A stretch of DNA of 26,385 bases from DATESZ01 sp035283845 (GCA_035283845.1 DATESZ010000244.1:1-26385), one strand, 5' to 3'. Positions 16,408 through 24,486 are shown, counted from the first letter of the stretch. The notes: generated by a model from the sequence alone, not told the origin. A program made the numbers and translations.

Positions 16408-18171
16408 TCATGGCAATCGCCTGCCAGGGATAGGGAAGTTAAGTCGTTCTGCCTCGCGGATATGGGCTTCATACTCTTCGGAGAACCCCCTTCTCTTAAG
16501 AGCCAGGGCAAGGTTGTAGTGGGCGCCGGCGTAGTCTGGATTCAGGAGCAGGGATTTGTTAAAGGCGACGATGGCCTCCTCCATCTGTCCCTTTTTTGTC
16601 AGGGCAACGCCTAAATTATTGTAGATAGAAGCACTTTCAGGTTTAAATTTAACAGCCTGTCGATAGGCGGCAATTGCTTCGTCCGGTTTACCCATCGCGT
16701 CAAAGAGCGTTCCCAGATTGTAATAGGTATCGCCGTAGTCCGGTTTAATCTCTATAGCTGCACGATAGTAAGAGCGGGCTTCGGAAAATCTTCCCTCAAG
16801 TTGAAGCGCAATTCCGATACTGTTATACGCCGGCTCATAATCAGGTTTTATCTCGGCCGCCTTCAGGAAATGCGCGATTGCTGCATCTCTTTTTCCCTCA
16901 CCGAGCAGAGCGGTGCCCAGATGGTAATGGGCCAGGTAATTGTCCTGCGTCACTGCCACGGCATGGGAAAACAGGGATTTGCTGTTTTGCCAGTACTGCA
17001 CCTGGAACCAAGTGTTCACGGTAAGCGCCGCAATGATAAACACAGCCGAAGCGGGTAAGATTACACTACCTTTGAGCCGTTGCCCGATAAAATCGGTAAT
17101 ACCCCAGACAAGCATGATAAAAATACCGACCAAAGATACATAGGCGTATCGGTCAGCCATGCACTGAATTCCCACCTGGACCAGACCGATGACCGGTATG
17201 AGTGTTCCCAGATACCAGAGCCAACCCGTCACAAGAAAGGGAAACCGGCGTCTCTGAAAAAAAGCGAAAACCGTTATTCCAGCGAGAAGAAGAGCGGCGG
17301 CAAAAACCTTTCCCAGCGATATTGCCGCAGGGTAAGGGTAGAAAACGAAGAGCTTGACCGGCCAGAGCATCTTTGCCAGGTACGTTCCATAGGAAACCAG
17401 CGCATTGGCAAAACGGGTGGAGAAAGGCAAGGCATCCGCATCTGCCATAGCTCCCCCCGTTTTGGCTGACCAGAGCGTAAGAACGATGGAGATGCCTGTG
17501 AGGAAAAGTAGAGGAGCTTTTTCCAGTAAAAGTAAAGATATGCCGGCTCCTCCGTTACCTTCCTGCCACCGCCTTAAGGGCCAGTAATCGAGAAGCAGAA
17601 GGACAAAGGGGAGCGTAACCAGCATCGGTTTAGCCAGCAATCCCAGGGCGAAAAGGATAAAAACGGTCGCATAACGTAAGAAGTCAGGGCTTTTGACGTA
17701 TCTTACGTAAGCGCCCATCGTGGCGAACCAGAAAAAGGTGGAAAGGACGTTCTTACGTTCTGCTATCCAGGCCACGGATTCCACGTTCAAGGGATGGAGG
17801 GCAAATAGCGCCGCCACAAAAAGGCTCTGCCGGAACAATCCTGTCATCTGCCGTAAGACAAAAAAAAGGATGCTCGTATTTATCAGATGCAAAAGGAGAT
17901 TAGTCAGGTGATGCCCGCCGGGATTGAGGCCGTATATATGAACATCGGCCATGTGAGAAAGCCAGGTTAAGGGGTGCCAGTGACCTACGCTTGTGTCACG
18001 AAATGCCCAGAGCGCTCCCCCGCGGGTCAGACCGGCCCGGACATGGTTGTTACCGGTTACATAACCCGGATCGTCATAACTCAGGAAATCATATCCCCCG
18101 ACCGGGGCATAAATAAAAAGCGTTAAGGCAATCAAAAAAAGAAGGGGAAGCCCTTTTATTCGATCATTCAT
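16408..18171 (-). CDS. TMTC-like multi-span membrane protein with C-terminal TPR repeats
   Basis: A 587-residue protein. The N-terminal ~390 residues carry about nine or ten membrane spans with FLSYDDPGYVTGN near residue 30 and ALHPLNVESVAWIAERKNVL near 125. These are the marks of the GT-C glycosyltransferase-like family related to eukaryotic TMTC O-mannosyltransferases and common in deltaproteobacteria. The paired acidic residues in the first loop (DD) are the expected catalytic or metal-site position of GT-C enzymes. Five TPRs follow (about 415-580), recognisable by repeated Y-x-N-x-G-x-A and the closing PD/PE. The ATG at 18169-18171 is preferred to a TTG four codons upstream. The role is probably sugar transfer to secreted proteins or assembly of surface polymers. 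The neighbouring methyltransferase/GT2 fusion makes a polyprenyl-linked sugar donor pathway plausible, but the substrate is unknown. Confidence 0.75.
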   Translation of the reverse strand: MNDRIKGLPLLFLIALTLFIYAPVGGYDFLSYDDPGYVTGNNHVRAGLTRGGALWAFRDTSVGHWHPLTWLSHMADVHIYGLNPGGHHLTNLLLHLINTSILFFVLRQMTGLFRQSLFVAALFALHPLNVESVAWIAERKNVLSTFFWFATMGAYVRYVKSPDFLRYATVFILFALGLLAKPMLVTLPFVLLLLDYWPLRRWQEGNGGAGISLLLLEKAPLLFLTGISIVLTLWSAKTGGAMADADALPFSTRFANALVSYGTYLAKMLWPVKLFVFYPYPAAISLGKVFAAALLLAGITVFAFFQRRRFPFLVTGWLWYLGTLIPVIGLVQVGIQCMADRYAYVSLVGIFIMLVWGITDFIGQRLKGSVILPASAVFIIAALTVNTWFQVQYWQNSKSLFSHAVAVTQDNYLAHYHLGTALLGEGKRDAAIAHFLKAAEIKPDYEPAYNSIGIALQLEGRFSEARSYYRAAIEIKPDYGDTYYNLGTLFDAMGKPDEAIAAYRQAVKFKPESASIYNNLGVALTKKGQMEEAIVAFNKSLLLNPDYAGAHYNLALALKRRGFSEEYEAHIREAERLNFPIPGRRLP

Positions 18172-18193
18172 GGTTTTTCGCAATCACTTTGCA

Positions 18194-18254
18194 GGTTCAG
18201 GCTTGCAGCCTGAACCATTTGTTAATGTTTTGGTTCAATCTGCAAGATTGAACC
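18194..18254. repeat. Two tandem related hairpins (REP-like palindromes)
   Basis: The first is 18194-18216, GGTTCAGGC - TTGCA - GCCTGAACC, with nine perfect pairs. The second is 18232-18254, GGTTCAATCT - GCA - AGATTGAACC, with ten perfect pairs. Both share the outer arms GGTTCA/TGAACC and a TTGCA-like centre, and are 15 bases apart in the gap between the methyltransferase/GT2 gene and the TPR gene. Neither is followed by a clear T-run on the minus strand, so they look more like paired repetitive extragenic palindromes than intrinsic terminators. Confidence 0.75.
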
Positions 18255-18271
18255 AGCCCCAGAAAAGGGTT

Positions 18272-19699
18272 TCAGACGAATTTAATGCGCCGGACCGCAA
18301 AAAGGACCATCTTCAGCAGCAGCCAGCCATGCCGCCACCGCCGGATGTTGGTCGCACCGTAACTGCGCTCCATGTAACGTATGGGAACCTCGCGGATCTT
18401 TATATTCAGTTTGGCGGCGCCGAAAAGAAGATCAAAATCACCGAATGGATCGAAATCACCGAAATAGGAACGATTGGCTGCAATCCTGTCGTAATCGGAT
18501 TTCCACAGCGTTTTTGTGCCGCAGAGCGTATCCTTTATGGGTTGTCCCAAAAGCCAGGAAAAGGCCCTGCTGAAAAATTTATTGCCCATGAGGTTTAAAA
18601 AACGCATGGCCTCTTTTTCCATGGGATATACAAGGCGGACACCATTGGCGAACTCTCCTTTGCCCTGGTGAAGGACATCATAGAAGCGGGGTAGACATTC
18701 GGGCGGCACCGTCAAATCGGCATCCAGAATCATCAGGATATCGCCCTTGGCATGGGTGAAACCCAAACGCACCGCATCGCCCTTTCCCACACCGCTTTGC
18801 CTGAGCAGAAGACTCTTTTGTTCAGGATGGGCGTCTATTTCCCTTTCAATGGCGCTATAGGTATCGTCTGAGGAATGGCCTTCCACAAATATCAGTTCCG
18901 TTTCCCTTCCCATGCGCGGCAGGCGGGCAAAAATCTGCGGGATATTGCCGGACTCGTTTCTTGCCGGTACAACAACGGATACCATTGGTTCCACTCGGAA
19001 GGGCGCGGGCAATAGGGGACGCGCCACGATAAAATTTGTCAGCGCCAGCTTTTTGAACGGCCAGATCTTGACGATGCACCGGTTAAGGAAGGGCGCCAGA
19101 AGGGGCAGCGCCACGGGGCAGAGTATCTCTTCCCACTTTCTTACTACCTCAAAGTCGGCCAGACCCAAAAGACCGACCAGGTCTTCCGCTGTCAGCCAGT
19201 TCTGCAGTAATGTGGGTCTTGCCAACCCAATCCTTTTTGACATCCAAAGCGGCAGTTCCCAGAGCGGGCTTTGCGCGTTGATGATAACGCGTGACCGGGG
19301 AGCGGCAACTTTCTTGATCTGTTTGAAGACTGTTTCTATATCCCATAGATCATTTGTGAGGTCGGAAATTATAATGAAATCAAATTGTTCGGAAAGCGGG
19401 AGGTCGTGGACGTCGGCCTGCAGAAAGGATAATTCCGGGTGCCGCCGGGTGGCGAGCCGCACCATTTCCCCCGAAAAATCCACCCCTACTCCCGTGGCCG
19501 GTCTGAGAGAGGCGAGGAGATTACCATCGCCGCAGCCCAGTTCCAGCACCTTCAAGCCGGGCGGAACGAGGAACTTATACACCTGCCGAAGACGCCGGTG
19601 ATAGTATACGGCAGCGCTTTTCCCATGTATTCTTCGGGCGACTTCCTCCCAATGGGCAACACGCCTTTCCTGGTAATTTTTAGCTGCATCGTCGTACAT
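18272..19699 (-). CDS. Fusion of class I SAM methyltransferase and GT2 glycosyltransferase
   Basis: A 475-residue two-domain protein. Residues ~1-230 form a Rossmann methyltransferase with VLELGCGDGN (51-60) as the SAM-binding loop, GVDFSGEM for the acidic ribose ligand and LQADVHDLP. Residues ~239-475 form a GT2 domain of dolichyl-phosphate-mannose-synthase type, with SVVVPARNESGN (241-252), the DAD metal motif at 326-328 in LILDAD-like context, and a C-terminal GATNIRRWRHG typical of these enzymes. No C-terminal membrane spans are seen. The likely role is to make a polyprenyl-phosphate sugar and methylate a lipid or sugar in the same pathway, perhaps supplying the adjacent TMTC-like protein. 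The frame extends upstream to 19756, but that start lies in the groEL terminator hairpin, so the ATG at 19697-19699 (MYDDAAKNYQ) is preferred. It has no clear ribosome site. Confidence 0.8.
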   Translation of the reverse strand: MYDDAAKNYQERRVAHWEEVARRIHGKSAAVYYHRRLRQVYKFLVPPGLKVLELGCGDGNLLASLRPATGVGVDFSGEMVRLATRRHPELSFLQADVHDLPLSEQFDFIIISDLTNDLWDIETVFKQIKKVAAPRSRVIINAQSPLWELPLWMSKRIGLARPTLLQNWLTAEDLVGLLGLADFEVVRKWEEILCPVALPLLAPFLNRCIVKIWPFKKLALTNFIVARPLLPAPFRVEPMVSVVVPARNESGNIPQIFARLPRMGRETELIFVEGHSSDDTYSAIEREIDAHPEQKSLLLRQSGVGKGDAVRLGFTHAKGDILMILDADLTVPPECLPRFYDVLHQGKGEFANGVRLVYPMEKEAMRFLNLMGNKFFSRAFSWLLGQPIKDTLCGTKTLWKSDYDRIAANRSYFGDFDPFGDFDLLFGAAKLNIKIREVPIRYMERSYGATNIRRWRHGWLLLKMVLFAVRRIKFV

Positions 19700-19735
19700 A
19701 TGGCAAGAGGGGGGTGTGGGGTAAGAAGCATGTTC

Positions 19736-19775
19736 AAAAAAAAAAACCCCTGCCATCTCCGGTAGGGGCTTTTTC
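19736..19775 (-). terminator. Intrinsic terminator of groESL (bidirectional shape)
   Basis: The stem is CCCCTGCC (19747-19754) and GGTAGGGG (19761-19768), eight pairs including one G-U wobble, around a six-base loop. Reading the minus strand, the stem is followed by eleven T (A-run 19736-19746 on plus). The other side is also T-rich on plus. It sits 33 bases after the groEL stop. Confidence 0.85.
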
Positions 19776-19800
19776 TAAGCAGTTTATAAAATAATGTTTT

Positions 19801-21444
19801 TTACATGCCCATCCCTGGGTATCCGCCTCCGGGAGGCATCCCCCCCGGCATACCGCCTGCGCCTTTTTCCTCCGGCTTGTCGGCGACCATGCACTGCGTG
19901 GTAAGCATCAGCGCGGCGACGCTGGCCGCATTCTGCAGAGCGAACCTGGCTACCTTGGTAGGATCAATGACACCGGCCTTGTACATGTCTTCATACTGCT
20001 CCGTCTGGGCATTGAAACCAAAGGCGCCCTTCTTTTCCTTCACCCTTTCGACAACAATGCTCCCTTCCATGCCAGCATTGCTGGCAATCATCTTCAAGGG
20101 CTCTTCGAGGGCCTTTTTTACGATACCTACGCCTACCTGCTCATCACCCTCAAGCTTTAATCCATCGAGAGCCGGAAGTGTGCGGAGATAGGCCACACCA
20201 CCACCGGGGACGACTCCTTCTTCCACGGCAGCACGGGTTGCATTAAGAGCATCTTCCACCCGGGCCTTCTTCTCTTTCATCTCCGTCTCCGTGGCGGCGC
20301 CTACCTTTATCACAGCCACACCGCCTACCAGCTTCGCCAGTCTTTCCTGAAGTTTTTCCTTGTCGTAATCGGAGGTTGTCTCATCAATCTGTGCCCTGAT
20401 CAGCTTAACTCTCCCCTCGAGGGCAGCGCGTTCGCCGGCGCCATCGACGATGGTCGTGTTATCCTTATCGATCATAATCCTCTTGGCGCGGCCCAGATCC
20501 TGAAGTGCCGTATTCTCCAATTTAGCGCCCATTTCTTCGGATATCAAAGTTCCACCGGTAAGAATGGCAATGTCTTCCAGCATGGCCTTGCGCCTGTCGC
20601 CGAAGCCGGGAGCCTTGACGGCAGCTACATGCAGAGTGCCGCGGATCTTATTGACCACTAAGGTCGCCAGAGCTTCTCCTTCGATGTCCTCGGCAATGAT
20701 TAAGAGGGGTTTTCCTATCTTGGCAATCTGTTCCAGAACGGGAAGGAGATCCTTCATGCTGCTGATTTTTTTCTCATTGATGAGAATAAAGCAATCCTCA
20801 AGATTGACTGTCATCTTCTCCGCATTGGTTACGAAATAAGGTGACAGATAGCCCCGGTCAAACTGCATACCTTCCACGATTTCCAGTTCCGTTTCCAGTC
20901 CTTTGGCCTCTTCTACGGTAATAACCCCTTCTTTTCCGACCTTGCCCATGGCCTCGGCAATGATGTTACCGATAGTTTCATCGTTATTGGCGGAAATTGT
21001 TCCTACCTGGGAAATTTCTTTCTGATCCTTGGTGGGTTTGCTTATATTACGCAGTTCCTTGACCACCAGTTCCACAGCCTTTTCAATGCCGCGCTTGATA
21101 TCCATAGGATTGCTGCCGGCGGCCACCGTCTTGGCGCCTTCCCGGTAGATCGCCTGGGCAAGAAGGGTAGCCGTAGTGGTGCCGTCACCGGCCACATCAC
21201 TTGTCTTGCTGGCCACTTCCTTTACCATCTGGGCGCCCATGTTTTCAAACTTATCCTCCAACTCAATTTCTTTTGCCACCGTTACACCGTCCTTCGTAAC
21301 GGTAGGCGATCCCCAACTCTTATCAATGATTACATTTCTGCCTTTAGGACCGAGGGTTATCTTGACGGCATCCGCCAGGGTATTCACACCCTTCAGGATC
21401 GACTTCCTCGCTTCTTCATCATATATTAATCTCTTTGCACCCAT
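19801..21444 (-). CDS. groEL: Chaperonin GroEL (60 kDa)
   Basis: A 547-residue full-length GroEL. Landmarks are KITLGPKGRNV (ATP loop), VAGDGTTTATLLAQ with the catalytic aspartate of GDGTT, VKAPGFGDRRKAML, and NATRAAVEEGVVPGGGVAY. The tail is rich in Gly-Met-Pro and ends GGMPPGGGYPGMGM, a variant of the usual GGM repeat. It forms the double-ring folding chamber with GroES. AAGGAGG lies ten bases before the ATG, and groES ends 23 bases upstream. It is the only groEL seen in the window. Confidence 0.98.
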   Translation of the reverse strand: MGAKRLIYDEEARKSILKGVNTLADAVKITLGPKGRNVIIDKSWGSPTVTKDGVTVAKEIELEDKFENMGAQMVKEVASKTSDVAGDGTTTATLLAQAIYREGAKTVAAGSNPMDIKRGIEKAVELVVKELRNISKPTKDQKEISQVGTISANNDETIGNIIAEAMGKVGKEGVITVEEAKGLETELEIVEGMQFDRGYLSPYFVTNAEKMTVNLEDCFILINEKKISSMKDLLPVLEQIAKIGKPLLIIAEDIEGEALATLVVNKIRGTLHVAAVKAPGFGDRRKAMLEDIAILTGGTLISEEMGAKLENTALQDLGRAKRIMIDKDNTTIVDGAGERAALEGRVKLIRAQIDETTSDYDKEKLQERLAKLVGGVAVIKVGAATETEMKEKKARVEDALNATRAAVEEGVVPGGGVAYLRTLPALDGLKLEGDEQVGVGIVKKALEEPLKMIASNAGMEGSIVVERVKEKKGAFGFNAQTEQYEDMYKAGVIDPTKVARFALQNAASVAALMLTTQCMVADKPEEKGAGGMPGGMPPGGGYPGMGM

Positions 21445-21467
21445 GCTGCTTCATCCTCCTTATTTAT

Positions 21468-21755
21468 TTACTCTATAATTCCCAGAATGTCATCTTCTCT
21501 CATGATAAGATGATCTTCGTCCTCAATTTTTACCTCTGTACCGGCATACTTGCTAAAGAGTATACGGTCCCCTTTTTTGACATCCAGCTTGACAAGCTTG
21601 CCGTCATCGGCGACCTTCCCCTTACCGACGGCAACGACCTCGCCCTGCTGGGGCTTTTCCTTGGCTGTATCGGGAATAAAGATACCACCCTTTGTCTTCT
21701 CTTCCTCTGCCAAGCGTTTTACTATTACCCTGTCCTGCAACGGCCTGATTTTCAT
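21468..21755 (-). CDS. groES: Co-chaperonin GroES (10 kDa)
   Basis: A 95-residue GroES. It begins MKIRPLQDRVIVKR, has the mobile loop EEKTKGGIFIPDTAKEKPQ that docks on GroEL, and ends MREDDILGIIE. It caps the GroEL ring. AAGGAG lies about ten bases before the ATG. It is the first gene of the groESL operon under the promoter at 21839-21866. Confidence 0.97.
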   Translation of the reverse strand: MKIRPLQDRVIVKRLAEEEKTKGGIFIPDTAKEKPQQGEVVAVGKGKVADDGKLVKLDVKKGDRILFSKYAGTEVKIEDEDHLIMREDDILGIIE

Positions 21756-21838
21756 ACTGCAACATCTCCTTTCTATATTAGATTAAAATTTTTTTTTGCT
21801 TTTAGCGGTTTGACTTTGCTTATGAACAATGCGGACGT

Positions 21839-21866
21839 ATAATAGTCATCAATTTTTCCTTGTCAA
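21839..21866 (-). promoter_or_regulatory. Sigma-70-type promoter of groESL
   Basis: On the minus strand TTGACA (21861-21866), a 16-base spacer and TATTAT (21839-21844) form a near-consensus promoter, leaving a leader of roughly 75 bases to groES. No CIRCE inverted repeat (TTAGCACTC...GAGTGCTAA) is present in the leader, and I see no sigma-32-type consensus. The operon therefore looks housekeeping-driven, or controlled in some way not visible here. Confidence 0.75.
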
Positions 21867-21947
21867 GCGACATAAAAAAAAACACATAAAAAAAGTTTCG
21901 AGCACCTGTCTCACTATTTTTGGATGGAAAACTTTACAAGCATGGAA

Positions 21948-22034
21948 TGATGGGCTCGTAAAAAGTCACCTTTCCCCTCCCCTGGCGGGAGGGGATTGAG
22001 GGGAGGGGATTATGGGCTTTTTACGAGTCCATCA
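21948..22034. mobile_element. 87-bp MITE-like palindromic element
   Basis: The terminal inverted repeats are 18 bases, with one mismatch: left TGATGGGCTCGTAAAAAG (21948-21965), right complementing TGATGGACTCGTAAAAAG (22017-22034). Between them is an internal imperfect palindrome of C-runs and G-runs around CCCCTCCC...GGGAGGGG (21974-22008). GGAA lies directly outside both ends and could be a target duplication. It has no coding capacity. The gap from groES to ada (21756-22162) otherwise holds the groESL promoter and no intact gene. A minus-strand frame at 22021-22162 reads protein-like (GKYFETYQKGANLYVKQAKR) and takes its stop from the element's right arm, so it may be a gene remnant. Confidence 0.7.
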
Positions 22035-22162
22035 GGAATGGAGCAACAATTCTTTTGGCCTGCTTCACGTATAGGTTGGCGCCTTTTTGGTAAGTCTCAA
22101 AATACTTGCCGCGGATTCCCTTTATTGTAAACCACTCGGAAGTCAAAGTGGGGTTGCCCCCA

Positions 22163-23233
22163 TCAATTCGCCTCCTTGTCAAGTAATGCGCGTTTTCGTT
22201 CGACACCCCAGCGATAACCCAACAGTCTGCCGTCGTTGCGCACAACCCGATGACAAGGGATCGCCACCGCCAGTGTGTTGGCGGCGCATGCCCGGGCAAC
22301 GGCCCTGATCGATTTGGGAGCGCCGATGCGTTTGGCGATCTCCGTATAGCTCGCCGTTTCGCCCTCAGGAATCTCCCGCAATGCCTGCCAAACTCGCTGC
22401 TGGAATGCGGTGCCCCGCACATCCAGCGGTAGGTCAAGTCCCAGCCGCGGCGCTTCCACAAAGCCCACCACCTTGGACACGAGTTGCTCGAAATCGGCGT
22501 CGCCGCCCACCAGGTTGGCTTTCGGGAAGCGATCCTGAAGATTGCGCGTCAGTTTGTCCGGATCGTCTCCCAAGAAAATGGCGCATACACCGCGCTCGCT
22601 GGCGGCGACCAGGATGGACCCAAGGGAACATTCCCCGACGGCGAAGCGGATTTCCGTATGTGTCCCACCGGCGCGATAATTTGTCGGCGTCATTCCCAAT
22701 ACCTGGTTCGATTTTTCATAAAAACGCCCGCTGGAGCTATAACCTGCTCCGTAGATTGCCTCGGTCACAGTGCCGCTCCGATCAAGCTCCGCTCTGATGC
22801 GCCCGGTACGATGCGCCGCTGCATACGTTTTTGGCGTCAAACCCGTAACCGCCTTAAAAACGCGATGAAGGTGATAGATGCTCATCTCAGCATGCCGTGC
22901 CAGTTCTTCGAGACCAGGCGCCTGCTCGGCGTTCTCGATCAGTCGGCACAATTCGGCTACCAGGGCCGCATGTTGCCTGGCCAGTGGCAGATGATCCGGT
23001 TTGCAGCGTTTGCAGGGGCGGAAACCGGCCCGCTCAGCATCCGCGGCACTTAGATGAAATTGAACGTTCTCAGGTCTCGCGGTGCGCGCCGCGCAGGATG
23101 GTCGACAGTACACACCGGTCGTTTTGACAGAGTAGAAAAATATGCCATCCGCCTCAGGTTCACGGGCAACGATGACTGCCCAGCGAGGATCGTTCGCGGT
23201 CATTGCCGCGAGCTTTTCAGTTTTTTTGGACAT
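22163..23233 (-). CDS. ada: Bifunctional Ada: methylphosphotriester sensor / O6-methylguanine-DNA methyltransferase
   Basis: A 356-residue fused Ada. The N-terminal zinc domain has the metal-thiolate cysteines in VYCRPSCAAR and GFRPCKRCKP. An AraC-type helix-turn-helix follows (SIYHLHRVFKAVTGLTPKTY). The C-terminal methyltransferase has GTAFQQRVWQAL and the active site IPCHRVV, whose cysteine accepts the methyl group. It repairs alkylated DNA and, once methylated at the N-terminal cysteine, activates its own gene and others. The frame extends eight codons further, but AAAGGAGG lies inside that extension seven bases before the ATG at 23231-23233, so the shorter start is used. No perfect Ada box is seen upstream. 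The gene is GC-richer than its surroundings. Confidence 0.95.
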   Translation of the reverse strand: MSKKTEKLAAMTANDPRWAVIVAREPEADGIFFYSVKTTGVYCRPSCAARTARPENVQFHLSAADAERAGFRPCKRCKPDHLPLARQHAALVAELCRLIENAEQAPGLEELARHAEMSIYHLHRVFKAVTGLTPKTYAAAHRTGRIRAELDRSGTVTEAIYGAGYSSSGRFYEKSNQVLGMTPTNYRAGGTHTEIRFAVGECSLGSILVAASERGVCAIFLGDDPDKLTRNLQDRFPKANLVGGDADFEQLVSKVVGFVEAPRLGLDLPLDVRGTAFQQRVWQALREIPEGETASYTEIAKRIGAPKSIRAVARACAANTLAVAIPCHRVVRNDGRLLGYRWGVERKRALLDKEAN

Positions 23234-23502
23234 GATTGTGCCTCCTTTAACGGCCATTATCGGATCAATAGACGATTTTTATCCACCGAATGGAAACAGT
23301 TTATAAATGACAGGGAAACGCTGCACTCCGATTCTTGCTTTTGAATTCATTTGTATGAAAGATCTAAGATAATTGCATAACGTTCATTTATGTAATTCTA
23401 ACGCTTATGCACCCATTAATGCGATAATTATTGCGAAGCCTTACCCACATTTAAGCCCTCATGGCAAAACGAAGTCCGAAAGTAAGCCACCCGGAAAACC
23501 GA
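23234..23502. other. AT-rich intergenic region upstream of ada
   Basis: It presumably carries the ada promoter, and a TATAAA-like -10 is present near 23301-23306 on the minus strand. I see no confident -35 or Ada box and no gene in this stretch. Confidence 0.4.
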
Positions 23503-23690
23503 TGTCCTTTGATTTAAAGACCCTCAAAGGCTACGTTAATGATCTTGACCAGCTCTTAAGCAAAGGCTCATTCTTTTATCAAGAAAATTGTTGTAAACCG
23601 CCGGGAAGTCAAAATTGATTATAACCTGCCGATAATAAAAAAGATGGGCAAAACCTCTGATGTAGAAGTTCTGCCCACCGTACATTGTTG
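23503..23690 (+). pseudogene. Degraded 3' fragment of a serine site-specific recombinase (copy 1)
   Basis: One frame reads FDLKTLKGYVNDLDQLLSK. It then shifts frame near 23575 and continues KKIVVNRREVKIDYNLP, then KKMGKTSDVEVLPT. This combination is what I recognise as the C-terminal coiled-coil and tail of large serine recombinases. A stretch appears to be missing at the frame change, and the catalytic N-terminal domain is absent. The last 102 bases are shared with copy 2. The fragment has no start, and the rest of the gap to the toxin gene (23691-23849) holds nothing I can identify. Confidence 0.6.
23578..23679 (+). repeat. 102-bp direct repeat, copy 1
   Basis: Aligned by eye to 24681-24782 without gaps, it has five mismatches in 102 bases. 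It encodes the tail of a serine recombinase. The two copies are in the same orientation and flank the toxin-antitoxin pair, 1103 bases apart start to start. Confidence 0.93.
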
Positions 23691-23849
23691 CTCGCCGGGA
23701 AAAAAGAAAATGGGCAATGGGATGAATATATATGCTCATCCACGATCTAATCCATGTGTACATATAAGCGCTGCGTCAGATTAATTACCTCGTTGTTTTG
23801 GCCGCACAACTTTAATATACAAATGTCCTAAATTCACACAAGTGCGGGA

Positions 23850-24125
23850 TTACAGTCTTGCGCCAATGTCCATATAAACCGATTTCCGATGCCTAATGCC
23901 AAGAATCCATACCTCGGACTTGATCACTTTGAAAACAACACGGTAATCGCCGACGCGGAGCTTCCAGTAGCCTTTGAGGGACTTTCGCAAAGGCTCCCCA
24001 TAGTCATGAGGTGCGGTCTGTAACCGTTCTTCTATTGCCTTGCGGATTCTGTCTTTTGTTCTTCCGTCGATAAGCAGCAAATCCTCAACGCGAACAGCGG
24101 GATGATAGTGTAACTCAAAAGGCAT
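23850..24125 (-). CDS. RelE/ParE-family toxin
   Basis: A 91-residue RelE/ParE-superfamily protein. The C-terminal half, KLRVGDYRVVFKVI followed by WILGIRHRKSVY, is the classic core of these toxins. RelE members cut mRNA at the ribosome and ParE members poison gyrase; the sequence alone does not say which applies here. It starts at the ATG at 24123-24125, three bases after the antitoxin stop, in the antitoxin-first order. It appears intact. Confidence 0.85.
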   Translation of the reverse strand: MPFELHYHPAVRVEDLLLIDGRTKDRIRKAIEERLQTAPHDYGEPLRKSLKGYWKLRVGDYRVVFKVIKSEVWILGIRHRKSVYMDIGARL

Positions 24126-24128
24126 GGG

Positions 24129-24356
24129 TCATTCCCACACATCTTCATGCGAAAGCGCCACTTTTCTGTCAAATGTATTCATTCGTGTATCGGCAAAAGC
24201 TGCAAGGGCAACATCTTCCCGCAAGTTAATTGCCTCCCGGATCAGATCACGGGCAATGGTTGACATGGAAACGCCCTCGCTGGTTGCAAGGTCATGCATA
24301 ACACTATACAGCGGCGGCTCAACAACAATGTTTACTCTCGGATTTTTGGTGGGCAT
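24129..24356 (-). CDS. Ribbon-helix-helix antitoxin
   Basis: A 75-residue protein. The N-terminal PRVNIVVEPPLYSVMHDLA followed by SMSTIARDLIREA forms a MetJ/Arc-type ribbon-helix-helix DNA-binding domain. The acidic C-terminus (ALSHEDVWE) would bind the toxin. AAAGGAG lies eight bases before the ATG. It neutralises the downstream RelE/ParE toxin and probably represses its own promoter through the palindrome at 24377-24389. Confidence 0.85.
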   Translation of the reverse strand: MPTKNPRVNIVVEPPLYSVMHDLATSEGVSMSTIARDLIREAINLREDVALAAFADTRMNTFDRKVALSHEDVWE

Positions 24357-24376
24357 GGTTCTTTCTCCTTTTCAAT

Positions 24377-24406
24377 AAGTGTAACACTTCCGATGCACCA
24401 TGTCAA
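24377..24406 (-). promoter_or_regulatory. Toxin-antitoxin promoter with overlapping operator
   Basis: On the minus strand TTGACA (24401-24406), exactly 17 bases, then TACACT (24378-24383). The palindrome AAGTGTAACACTT (24377-24389, six-base arms around one base) covers the -10, the expected place for an autorepressing RHH operator. Confidence 0.8.
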
Positions 24407-24486
24407 GACGAAAATCCCATAAAGTCAAGACATATTATCGATTGAAGCGGTGGATACCCATCAAAATCACCGAATAGAGGGGAACG

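Noticed and set aside
18194..18254. CRISPR-like array from the two hairpins
   Set aside because: There are only two units, the inner stems differ and the 15-base gap is too short for a spacer.
18912..19601. 229-codon plus-strand frame opposite the methyltransferase/GT2 gene
   Set aside because: It mirrors a gene with clear domain motifs and has no features of its own.
21756..21900. CIRCE operator for groESL
   Set aside because: No TTAGCACTC/GAGTGCTAA pair was found in the leader.
22484..23053. 189-codon plus-strand frame opposite ada
   Set aside because: Antisense shadow of the Ada coding sequence.
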